A stretch of 64,000 nt of DNA. Source: Cordilura impudica. Its lineage: Eukaryota > Arthropoda > Insecta > Diptera > Scathophagidae. The position numbers and the translations under genes were made by a program. Below are positions 21,081 through 29,850 of the stretch, one piece after another. Location: NCBI GenBank assembly GCA_963682025.1, contig OY821520.1, positions 91,967,992-92,031,991 on the forward strand, given 5' to 3'. Under the pieces are notes generated by a model. That model was not told the DNA's origin and did no database searches. It was given only the letters and a program-made list of their open reading frames with translations. The first letter of the stretch is position 1; the number at the start of each line of letters is the position of its first letter.

Positions 21081-22289
21081 ATTTATTCTATTAATAACAC
21101 TATAATTAAATTATATATATATGGATTCTATATCATAAAAGATTAAAACATAATTTGGCCTTCCAAGATATTAAATTTTTTTTCCAAAATTTGACTTGTT
21201 TTAAAAAATCTGTTTCACTTGGGCCAAAATTAAACAATATACCTCAAGTAGGGCAGTTTGTAGGATTGTTGTTTTACGTTACATAATGCACTTTATTACC
21301 GCCAATACTTTTTCTTTTTCTCGAGCAATGTATTGGCGAAAAATTAGGCCAGAATAAGGGTGGAATAGTATGAATTTAACATACAATTATAATTTTTTCA
21401 GCTGCGGTTCATAATACCCGTTATGAGTGGAATAAGCTTTGATTTGTTAGATAGTTCCTTTCTCATTTCAAAAAACATCTACATTTCAAAAAATATATGT
21501 ATATTCTTAAAATCCTTTAATTTTGATATTTTTCTCAATCCTAACCACAAATCAATCAAATGCTAATTAATTTCTTTTACGTCTAGACAACGTCGTTTTA
21601 GAAAAAAGTTTTTAATTTTTTTGCTGTTCATCACAGAAAAAGCTACTGTCCACTTTGTGTTTTTTTTGTTGTGGTTGTTGTTGGTGTGGTGTTCATCATG
21701 TCTAATGTGCCACAAAATATTTGTGCCAAATTATGCACGATCCCTTTTGGGTAAGGTTCATTTAAAATGCAGCTCATCTAAGCTTCAGTTTGAACTTTTT
21801 TCGTGTTGTATTTATTTCATTAGTTAGTTTTTTTTTTTTTTTGGGTAAGCCTTGACCTTAAAAACTGGGAGTCTAATGCAAATGCCCGTAGTTGTTTACC
21901 TTTACTTGTTTTCTTTTCTGTTTGTGTTTGCGTGGCCTTCACTATGGATTTAATGATTTTAATGATGGTCAAATTTGCTTAAATTAAATGAAACGAAACA
22001 AAAAACGATCAGTGAAAATAGCATTTTTGTCAGTTAAGGTTTTTTCTTTTTAATTTATGCAAATTATTGTTTATTGGTTATTTGTTTTTGTTAGTTAGAT
22101 TTTAGGAGTTGGTAACGGTTTTCTTTGACTTTTCAGTACGATATTCAAGGACAAAGCGTTGAAGGACCATTAGTTCCTGGAAAAAGTGTCCAGTTTTAGG
22201 TTTCTTGCTTAGTCTAATTTTATTTGTTTGACGCTGAATTCTACAAGTATGTGAAATATTTTAAGTCGTCTAACGTAGGTAGAAATATT
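21081..22289. other. AT-rich sequence, no gene seen
   Basis: About 1.2 kb without a recognisable frame. T runs occur at 21825-21842. GTTGTGGTTGTTGTTGGTGT at about 21667-21690 is a short GTT-rich tract. Nothing else is supported. Confidence 0.45.
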
Positions 22290-22700
22290 TGGTGAAAAGA
22301 CAGCACGGGTGTGAGTGCAGGTCACGCATTTGCTTGAAGTTGATTTGGACAATTTCAGTGCTTCTAGTATTGTTTTGGCTTCTGCCTAAAAAATTTTCGC
22401 ATTTGGTGGCAATATTCCCTTAATTTGCTTAAAACTAATGTCATTGGCCACGGCAAATCCTTCGGAATTTAATGTTTTTGATCCATCTGTGAAAAGGTAT
22501 TCCCAATTATCATTTTTATACGTAGAGATCACTTCTATGTATAGCGATTTACAAATATTTGGTGCTGCGTTATTTTTATTAAAACCTAAAAGATTTTTTG
22601 GGAAGAGTTTCATCAACAGCCAATGTGGGCGACGGTTTGTATTTTAGAATGCTAACTCTTTGATAATTTGACCACGTTGGCTAGAGTGGAAGGATATTCA
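22290..22700 (-). pseudogene. LINE RNase H domain fragment
   Basis: The minus strand reads LFTDGSKTLNSEGFAVAN. This is the start of a retroelement RNase H domain, with the first catalytic Asp in TDGSK. After one in-frame stop it continues AEAKTILEALKLSKS, which carries the glutamate of the second motif. RNase H of this type follows the reverse transcriptase in several LINE clades and degrades the RNA strand of the hybrid. No reverse transcriptase belonging to it is visible next to it. LINE B and the jockey-type copy show no such domain, so this is a separate, mostly lost LINE. Confidence 0.65.
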
Positions 22701-22729
22701 AGCTAATTTTTTCTTTTATTTAGTAAAGA

Positions 22730-23053
22730 CGTATTTTTGTGTAGCAATTAGATCTGTTTTTTATAAATGGTCTCATTTTTGAGCCAATGTCCCAAATAAT
22801 CCCATAAATTCTCAATTGGGTTAATATCAGGGCTTTGAGGAGGCATTTCGATAACCTGTGGACAATTGTACAAAAGACAAGATCTTAGATTGTAGAGTTT
22901 CTGCTTGGAGTCGTTGTTTTGGTAAATATACCAATCGTCACCAAGCCTAATTCTTTCAACCGATCTAGCCAATTTTATTTTTTCGAAATTGCAATATACC
23001 TTTTGATCTAGAAATCGAACCCCAAACCATCACTTGGCCTCCTTTATGTTTAA
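22730..23053 (-). pseudogene. Tc1-like DD34E transposase, C-terminal half
   Basis: The segment reads GGQVMVWGSISRSKG, then YQNNDSKQK, then PPQSPDINPIENLWDYLGHW. These correspond to the second and third parts of a Tc1-type DDE catalytic core. The Glu of NPIE is present, and 34 residues separate it from the position of the second acidic residue. At that position relatives have Asp (QDNDPKH) but this copy has Asn, and the following His is also lost, so catalysis would fail even without the breaks. The N-terminal half continues at 23955-24235 beyond an inserted mariner. The C-terminal end is eroded. Confidence 0.8.
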
Positions 23054-23055
23054 TA

Positions 23056-23952
23056 CGAGGGCGGCTCAATAAGTCCGTGACTTTTAGAATGAAACACAGT
23101 TTTTTTTTGCAAAAAAAAAAATTAGTTTTCAACATAATCTCCTTTTACCTCAATACACTTAGTCCAACGTTTCTCCAATTTTTGTATCCCTTCCAAAAAA
23201 TAGAATTTTTCGAGGTCCATAAAATAGGCATTTTTGATCAATAATTTCATCGTTAGAGCTAAATCTCTTTCCACCGAGCCATTTCTTTAGGTTTGGAAAT
23301 AGGAAATAGTCACTGGGGGCTAAATCCGGAGAATATGGCGGATGATGTACCAATTCATATTGCGGTTAAACAACTCTAAACAATCCTTTGAAGTTGTCAC
23401 ACGATTACGTTTATGGTCAATTGAGAGCAAACGCGGCACCCATTTTTCAGACAGCTTTCTTAAACACAACTGATCAGTGAAAATCGAAACCACACTGCCA
23501 TATGAAATGCCTATTGCATCAACAATCCCACGCACTTTTACTCTTCGATCGGCCAGCGCCATATCGTGCATTTTTTCGACATTTTCAGGTGTACTGACCT
23601 CAATTGGCCGTCCAGAACGTTCAGCGTCATTTGTATTTGTGCGACCACGACGAAAGTCAGTAAACCACTTTTTTTACTATTCAAAATGATGGTGCAGAGT
23701 CCCCGTAGTATTTTTCAAGTCTTTTCGCAAAAAATAATGTTTGATGAGCACGCGAAATTCACTTGTTTCAATTTAAAAAAAAACCACGAGGTTGCATGTT
23801 TTGAACAGCTGTTAAACGCAAAGTAAATAACGGAACTTGCTCAAAATTTTACAGTAGTCTACTAACAGGTGGTACTTGATGGGATCAGTGTTTGAATTTC
23901 ATATAACTACAAGGGAAGTTCGAAAAGTCACGGACTTATTGATACGCCCTCG
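23056..23952 (-). mobile_element. Mariner (DD34D) element with internal deletion
   Basis: Terminal inverted repeats match well: the left end is CGAGGGCGGCTCAATAAGTC and the reverse complement of the right end is CGAGGGCGTATCAATAAGTC. Both continue CGTGACTTTT. TA flanks each end (23054-23055 and 23953-23954). At 897 bp it is shorter than the usual mariner length of about 1.3 kb. It sits inside a Tc1-like element, whose transposase halves lie on both sides in the same strand orientation, so it inserted after that element had arrived. Confidence 0.92.
23159..23763 (-). pseudogene. Mariner transposase, catalytic core deleted
   Basis: The N-terminus carries the mariner pattern RVLIKHYFLRKD, then WFTDFRRGRTNTNDAERSGR and STPENVEKMHDMALADRRVK. 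The second helix-turn-helix follows (GIVDAIGISYGSVVSI) and then WVPRLLSIDHKRNRV. After LELFNRN near 23345 the sequence jumps to HHPPYSPDLAPSDYFLFPNL. That holds the third aspartate and the C-terminal region. The intervening stretch with the first two catalytic aspartates is missing, and the frame shifts at the joint. Two stops also lie near 23690. The copy can no longer make an active transposase, though its ends could still be mobilised. Confidence 0.88.
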
Positions 23953-23954
23953 TA

Positions 23955-24235
23955 GTGGATTTTAGATTTTTAGGCATAATTTTTATTTTTTTTTTTGTTA
24001 TATAAAATTTATGTTTTTTAAAGCTCTTCATTGGGCTTTCTCCCCATGAAGGGTTTTTCATTCACACCGAAGAGTCTGCGATCCTTAGCGAACTGCAAAC
24101 AATTTTTCTTATTAGCCTTAATTACAATTTTTTTCATCTTCCTTCCAAGTTTCCTTTTCGTAGCACATTTCGAGTGGAGACACTGGCTCCTTTCCAGAAA
24201 TCTGTCCTGCTAATTTTTGACAACTTTGCAGCACC
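23955..24235 (-). pseudogene. Tc1-like DD34E transposase, N-terminal half
   Basis: The minus strand holds AGQISGKEPVSPLEMCYEKE in one frame, then NVLRKGNLEGR and KKNCLQFAKDRRLFGVNEKP in others. These match the linker between the helix-turn-helix and the catalytic domain of Tc1-type transposases. The expected SDESKF motif with the first Asp is not preserved. This is the upstream part of the transposase at 22730-23053, separated from it by the mariner. The Tc1 inverted repeats could not be found. Confidence 0.6.
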
Positions 24236-24339
24236 AAATACCGCATATCAACTTCAGAAAATATTTTATTTGTTACTTGTTTTGCTCTGTTTGCAACATC
24301 TTAACAACTTGTTATAGCATTCAACTATTAGTATGAACT

Positions 24340-25075
24340 AGCTGTAACCCCTTGTGCTTCGCTGCACCCATCGTAACGAAATTAAAATGTTGATTTTTGC
24401 TATTTTAGATTTTGCTTTTTGTTTTTTGCGATTTTTTTTTTTTTGCGATTTTAGATTTTGCGATTTTTGTTTCTTGCGATTGTTAATTTGATCGATTCTT
24501 GATTTTGGCGATTTTAGTTTTTGTTGCGATTTTGGTTTCTCGCGATCTTCGGTTTTGGCAATTTTTGATTTTTACGAATTTTTATTTTGCCGATTCTTGT
24601 TGTTCGCGATTTTCGGTTTTGGCGATTTTTGATTTTGGCAGTTTTTGATTTTGGCAGTCTTTGTTTTTTCCAATTTTTGATTTTTGCGATTTTTGTTTTT
24701 GCGATATTTATTTTGGCGATATTCGTTTTTTTTGTGTTTTCATTTTGGCGATTTTTATTATTCGCGATTTTCGGTTTTGGAAATTTTTGATTTTGGCGAT
24801 TTTTGTTTTTTTGCGATTTTCGTTATTCGCGATTTTCGGTTTTTGGATTTTTTTGACTTATGCTGTTTTAGTTTTGGCGATTTTTGTTAGCGCGATTTTC
24901 GGATTTGGCGATATTTGACATTGGCGATTTTTCTTTTTGCGATTTTTGGTTTAGGCGATTTTTGATTTATGATATTCGCGATTTTCGGTTTTGATGATTT
25001 TTGTTCTTTTGTAATTTTTGATTTTGACCTTTTTTGTTATACGCGATTTGCTGTTTGGCAATTTTTCACTTTGGT
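24340..25075 (+). repeat. Family C repeat end with degenerate GCGATTTT minisatellite
   Basis: It starts CTAGCTGTAACCCCTTGTGC, then TTCGCTGCACCCATCGTAAC, the end shared with family C at 55380 and 59790. From about 24400 to 25070 the sequence is a degenerate array of a unit near 20-30 bp. Typical phrases are TTTTGGCGATTTTTGATTTT and CGCGATTTTCGGTTTT. The same array, reversed, occurs at about 54970-55320 in another family C copy. The Phe/Ile-rich frames it yields on the plus strand are translations of the array. Confidence 0.75.
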
Positions 25076-25171
25076 TTGGTAACACTGCGGAACAAAAAAA
25101 ATAAAAAATCTGCTGCATTTATTTTGTTAATGGTTTTTGTAAACACTTGTATTAGACATACACACTATGCA
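25076..25171. other. Spacer before the left inverted arm
   Basis: No gene or further repeat is visible here. Confidence 0.4.
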
Positions 25172-25598
25172 TTTACTTTTTTTGGATTGACTCTGGTTCT
25201 CGCAATAAACCGCTATTTAAAAAATGAAGGAGGCTTCATCACATATTTTAGCATAACTCAAGAACGGTTTGTCCGATTTGGTTAAATAGAAACATGAAAA
25301 CCCACAGCTAAATTACCTCCAAGTACACTACTTTTTAATTAGGACAATAGTTTGGGAAATATTCATAAAGTTTTTCCGAATAAATAATTTTTTTGATGTA
25401 AAATTTAAATATTTTTGTTGTTTTGAAATTCATAAAAAATCAAAAACATCAAAATTGCTCTTTTTAATCTAAAAACATAGATATGTTGCAAATAAAACAA
25501 GCCATATTTAATTAAAATCGATTTACAAGTTTTGATTTAATTTACAATTTAGTGATGGTATCTCATTTTGATAAAACAATTTCTAAATGAAATTGTGT
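25172..25598 (+). repeat. Left arm of a ~0.42-kb inverted repeat
   Basis: The arm starts TTTACTTTTTTTGGATTGAC and runs through CTCTGGTTCTCGCAATAAAC, CATAACTCAAGAACGG and GGTATCTCATTTTGATAAAA. It is the reverse complement, with scattered differences, of 27937-28477. A LINE occupies the space between the arms. The pair may be a foldback-type element split by the LINE, or two independent copies that landed in opposite orientation. Confidence 0.8.
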
Positions 25599-27936
25599 AT
25601 GGGATTTCCATCAAGAACAAACATTACTGCAGAAATGATGATGAATGATGCCACATACTATGACTTTAAACATATGGATAATATTTTCATAGCTTTTGAT
25701 TTAGCAAATATTGATTGGAATTCAATTTACTATATGCTATCTGCTGAAAGTCAGCTTAACTTCTTAGAAAACAAAATTGAACAAATTTTCAATAGGTCGG
25801 TTCCGTTGAAAGCTGTAAAAACTAGTTTTAAATTAAAACCATGGTTTAATGGTAATATTAAATCTGCAATTGCTTACAGAGATAGGGCTTATAGTCGTTG
25901 GAAACGTTTCAAAACTGATTCACTACATGAAGAATATTGTAACGCACGCAGAGAAGTAAACCGAGCTATTAAGAGTGCTAAATCAACATACTATTCATCT
26001 GTCTTCAACTCTGCAATTGGTTCCAAAAAAACATGGAAAAATATACGTGACATTGGTATTGGAAAACCAAGGATAAAAGATACAACGGAAATAGATGTTG
26101 AATTACTTAATGAAACTTTCACACGACTGCCTACAGTATCTTTGAATAGTAATTTTTTTAATCAACCTATCACTGAGCAGAGTCAACTATTTAGTTTTAA
26201 TTGTGTAACACAAGATGATGTATCAAGGAGTTGCCTAGCTGTTAAGTCAAATGCTGTAGGATTTGATAATATTCACCCAAAGTTTTTAAAAGCTATTCTT
26301 CCTGTGTTGTTACCATATATCACATTCATATTCAGCAATATCATAATTAAAAGCACTTTTCCTGCTAACTGGAAGTATGCTAAAATAATACCTACACCAA
26401 AATCCAGTAATGAGTACCGACCTATTTCTATATTTCTATATTACCATTTCTATCAAAAGTATTTGAGAAGCTACTACATAAGCAAATGTACGATTACATA
26501 AATAGAAATTGCTTACTTACAAGCAGACAGTCAGGTTTTCGGCCTAAGCATAGTTGCGTAACTGCGCTTATTGATGTCACGGAGGAAATACGGAGTAATA
26601 TTGATGCTGGTTTCATGTCATTTCTTGTTTTATTAGATCACTCTAAGGCATTTGACATGGTTGATCGTGGAATTCTTTGTATGAAACTGCAAACTTTGTT
26701 TAAATTTTCTTTGTCGTCCACTCGATTAATTGCGTCCTACTTATTGGATCGTAAACAGTCAGTCTTTGCTAATAAAAAAATATCACGACCACTGCCAATA
26801 TCGAAAGGTGTTCCTCAAGGATCAATCCTTGGTCCTCTTCTTTTTACAATATACGTCAACGATTTACCAGAGCAACTAATGTACAGCAGCGTTCATATCT
26901 ATGCTGATGATGTTCAATTATATATATGTAATAACAACAAAAATATTAATGATTGCTTAAGTAAACTAAATGAGGATTTACACCGTGTTTTTCTGTGGGC
27001 TTCATCCAATGGTCTTTGCTTGAATCCCAGCAAATCTAAGTGTCTGGTGATTAATCCAAAATCCAAGAAATCAACTTTTGAACCAGAAGTTATACTAAAC
27101 AATCAAGCAATTGAGATTGTAAGAACTACAAAGAATCTTGGTATAATTTTTAATAATAATCTTACATGGACTGATCACATAAACACAGCTGCTGGAAAAA
27201 CATATGCTATGCTACGAATTCTGTGGAAAACACAATACTTTACACCGGTTAAGATTCGGTTATTACTTGCAAAAACATATATAATGCCAACTTTGTTATA
27301 CGGATGTGAAGTTTTTTCGAGCTGTGATTATACGAGTTACAATAAATTGGAGAAAGCTTATAACGCCATACTAAGGTATGTTTACGGCCTGAAGAAGTAT
27401 GATCATATTACACCAGTTTCAAAAAAAATGTATGGAGTTAGTTTCAGTGATTTACTAAAAATACGTACCTTGACTTTATTACATAAAATTGTATATACCC
27501 GTGAACCTTCTTATCTTTTTAATAGAATATCGTTCACTCGATCTCGCAGAACAAATGATTTAATACCAATTAGACATCGAACACAAACATCTGAATGGCA
27601 GTTTTTTATTAATTCAATTCGTCTTTGGAACTTGCTACCTTCAAACATTCAGTTCATAAGCAACGCAATGCAATTTAAAATGGCCCTCTTTAATTTCTAT
27701 AATTAATTGGTTTTCTATTTTCAATCGCTTTTAAATAACTAATTTTTACATTAAACTTTTTTATAATTATTTTATTTTGTTATTATATTTTTTATTACTT
27801 TTAATTGTTATTACACACAATGTTAAATTTCCTTACTACTATGTACCTAGTACTAATCCTGTACTTTAATTATAAGATTTTATGTCTTGTTGTATGGGAA
27901 TTCGAAATAAATAAATAATAATAATAATAATAAAAG
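25599..27936 (+). mobile_element. Non-LTR retrotransposon with ATA-repeat tail, 5'-truncated
   Basis: A reverse transcriptase coding region is followed by a short 3' UTR and a simple-repeat tail (AATAAATAATAATAATAATA at about 27907-27934). The copy begins just downstream of where an endonuclease domain would end, so it is 5'-truncated. The tail differs from the poly-A of LINE B and the jockey-type copy. No clear target duplication was found. Confidence 0.85.
25602..27706 (+). pseudogene. Reverse transcriptase of the ATA-tailed LINE, one frameshift
   Basis: The first frame (to about 26426) covers the linker after the endonuclease (KPWFNGNIKSAIAYRDRAY and ARREVNRAIKSAKSTYYSSV). It also holds the start of the reverse transcriptase (NAVGFDNIHPKFLKAILPVL, then EYRPIS). 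An exact 8-bp tandem duplication, TCTATATT at 26427-26434 and again at 26435-26442, shifts the frame. Without the second copy the reading would pass directly into the next frame. That frame holds SGFRPKHSCVTALIDV, LLDHSKAFDMVD, KGVPQGSILGPLLFTIYVND and the catalytic YADD (26900-26911). A thumb and C-terminal region end in LWNLLPSNIQF. No RNase H domain follows. Apart from the duplication the protein looks intact over about 700 residues. The clade is uncertain (CR1/Jockey-like). Confidence 0.87.
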
Positions 27937-28477
27937 TTAATAATATTGAACAAAATTTATTCTAGAAATTTTTATCAAAATGAGACACCATCACTAAATT
28001 ATAAATTATATAAAAACTTTTTAATTTTAACTAAATATGGCTTGTTTTATTTGCAACATATCTATGTTTTTAACCTAAGATTAAAAAGAGCAATTTTGAT
28101 TTTTTGATTTTTTATGAATTTTAAAACAACAAAAATATTTAAAGTTTACATAAAAAAAAACCGATAGCCTCAGCTGCTAGTGTTTTATTTTCTTAGTTAT
28201 AATTTTAATTATAATTAAAATGTTGTAAATAAATAAATAAAAATAAATAAAAAATATTTATTCCGAAAATCTTTATGAATATTTCCGAAACTATTGCCCT
28301 AATTAAAAAATAGTGTAGATATAACTTGGAGGTAATTTAGCAGTGGATCTTCATATTTTTTATTTAACCAAATCGGAAAAACCGTTCTTGAGTTATGCTA
28401 AAATATGCGGTGAAGCCTCCTTCATTTTTTAAATAGCGGTTTATCGCGAGAACCAGAGTCAATCCGCAAAAAGTGAA
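27937..28477 (-). repeat. Right arm of the ~0.42-kb inverted repeat, with a short insert
   Basis: This arm mirrors 25172-25598: TTTTTATCAAAATGAGACAC near 27973 through CGTTCTTGAGTTATGC and ATCGCGAGAACCAGAGTCAA near 28445. It is longer than the left arm because about 90 bp at 28163-28253 has no counterpart there. Confidence 0.8.
28163..28253 (+). repeat. Short insert in the right arm, possible retroposed tail
   Basis: The segment CGATAGCCTCAGCTGCTAGT to AAATGTTGTAAATAAATAAA ends in repeated AAAT. The left arm lacks it. An A-rich tail of this type suggests a severely truncated retroposon. Its parent is not identified. Confidence 0.4.
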
Positions 28478-28529
28478 TTATAGACTTAGGTCTTTATCAG
28501 CATATGTAGCAAAATTGACTAACAATCTC

Positions 28530-28967
28530 TATGCCGCAGAATTAGTGTTGCCCTGTGTAATTAATGTACTTGTAAAATGTTTCATAGACCGCCTATTTTT
28601 TATCTGACTACTCGTATTAATATACGATGAACTCTTACAAAGTGTCAAGGGTTTTCCTTTTATAGTACTCCAGTTATATGATATATATTTACTTTGTATG
28701 CATGGTGCCACGCCCATTGTTCCGATCCCGCCCATTTTTCGCGACACTTATTCACTTATATGAAAATTAAATGTTAAAAATTCATTTTATATGGGAGGTG
28801 CCAGGCCCACTTGAAAAAATCCAAAAAAAAATATAGCCTATTTTTCCTTCCGGATAGGCAGTTACCTACTGTAAAAATATCACGACGATCGGTCCAGTGG
28901 TGTAGTTTCATATAAATTACAAACAAAGAAACAAACAAACAAACATATAAAATTACATTTTTATATA
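28530..28967 (-). repeat. Family C repeat, truncated copy
   Basis: One cassette is present, with TACTCCAGTTATATGATATA, CATGGTGCCACGCCCATTGT and TCCGATCCCGCCCATTTTTC. The family C end follows: TAGCCTATTTTTCCTTCCGG, ATAGGCAGTTACCTACTGT, CGATCGGTCCAGTGGTGTAG, then repeated CAAA and TTTTTATATA. The other end is missing. A Helitron inserted at its TATA-rich end (28968). Confidence 0.75.
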
Positions 28968-29328
28968 CTAGCAAATTTCAGCGCTCGAAATTCGAGTGCA
29001 ATTTTTATGCAGCTTTCGCTTTTGCCAATTTGCAAACCAACACTTTTATGGTTTACTATTATTGTGAATGAAAATAACAAACTCATTAACAAATACACTG
29101 ACAAATTTAATAAAACACACATAGCATATGTATATTTTTATGTATGTGTTAGTAGTAACTTTAATGCAATTTACTCAAAATAAGGAAAAAAAATTTAAAA
29201 ATCTGTAAATCTGCAAAATGGCTAAAAAGAAATACCTATCAAATAATATGCTTTTGGTCAAAATCAGGATAAAACTGTAGAACAAAACATCGGTCACAAG
29301 AAATCGCTTAGCCTATTAATATTACAGA
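28968..29328 (-). mobile_element. Short non-autonomous Helitron, canonical ends
   Basis: On the minus strand the element starts TCTGTAATATTAATAGGCT and ends with the hairpin GCACTCGAATTTCGAGCGC, about ten bases, and CTAG. It lies between an A and a T, the canonical Helitron target. The 361-bp body matches the element at 61359-61715 in opposite orientation. It has no coding capacity and would need a Rep/helicase protein from an autonomous relative. Confidence 0.85.
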
Positions 29329-29672
29329 TAAGATGGTGGAATTGATTCTGTTTACTAGTTGTACAATCTCTCTTATAGGTTTTCTAAGTAATTCTTAAAC
29401 AAATTTTCCTACTTCATATCCAAAACGACGGACTATGAGATAAGAATACTTCTAGAAAAACTGTGTATTTTGCGAAGAATGCAAGCAACAACAAAATATG
29501 GGTTTTCACTAACAGTACATTTCTTAATTAACAATTACAAAAATACAATTGTTTCACAATTATAAAGTCATCAAGGCTTTCAGGCGAAAATTAAAGAAAT
29601 GTCAATATTTATGGAATAAAGATTATTGTATATACTCTAATCTCTTATTGTAAACATCTCCAATCTGTTTTT
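29329..29672. other. Spacer, no gene seen
   Basis: AT-rich sequence without a recognisable frame or repeat. Confidence 0.4.
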
Positions 29673-29850
29673 TCATACTAATAAAACAAGGCAGTTAATT
29701 GTGTTGTGGTATATTTTTTGCCACTCTTCGTTGAGAATGGTTATTAAAATTGCAGTTGCTTCAAATGGTCGATTATCTCTATACACTGGTTGTGTCAAGA
29801 TGCCCCACATAACACTCCAAAATTGTTTTGTCAAAAACCCACTGTATTGT
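29673..29850 (-). pseudogene. Tc1/mariner-superfamily transposase, C-terminal scrap
   Basis: The minus strand reads VMWGILTQPVYRDNRPFEAT, then ITILNEEWQKIYHNTINCLV. This fits the C-terminal tail of Tc1-type transposases (pattern: W-x-x-L...VY...L...EEW..I...TI..LV). The residues before it in the same frame do not resemble the catalytic core, so only this tail can be assigned. It is not similar enough to the other Tc1 fragments here to be called the same family. Confidence 0.5.

Noticed and set aside
24587..24918. Overlapping Phe/Ile-rich frames that could suggest small membrane proteins.
   Set aside because: They are translations in all frames of the GCGATTTT minisatellite; the reverse array at 54926-55175 gives the same kind of frames.
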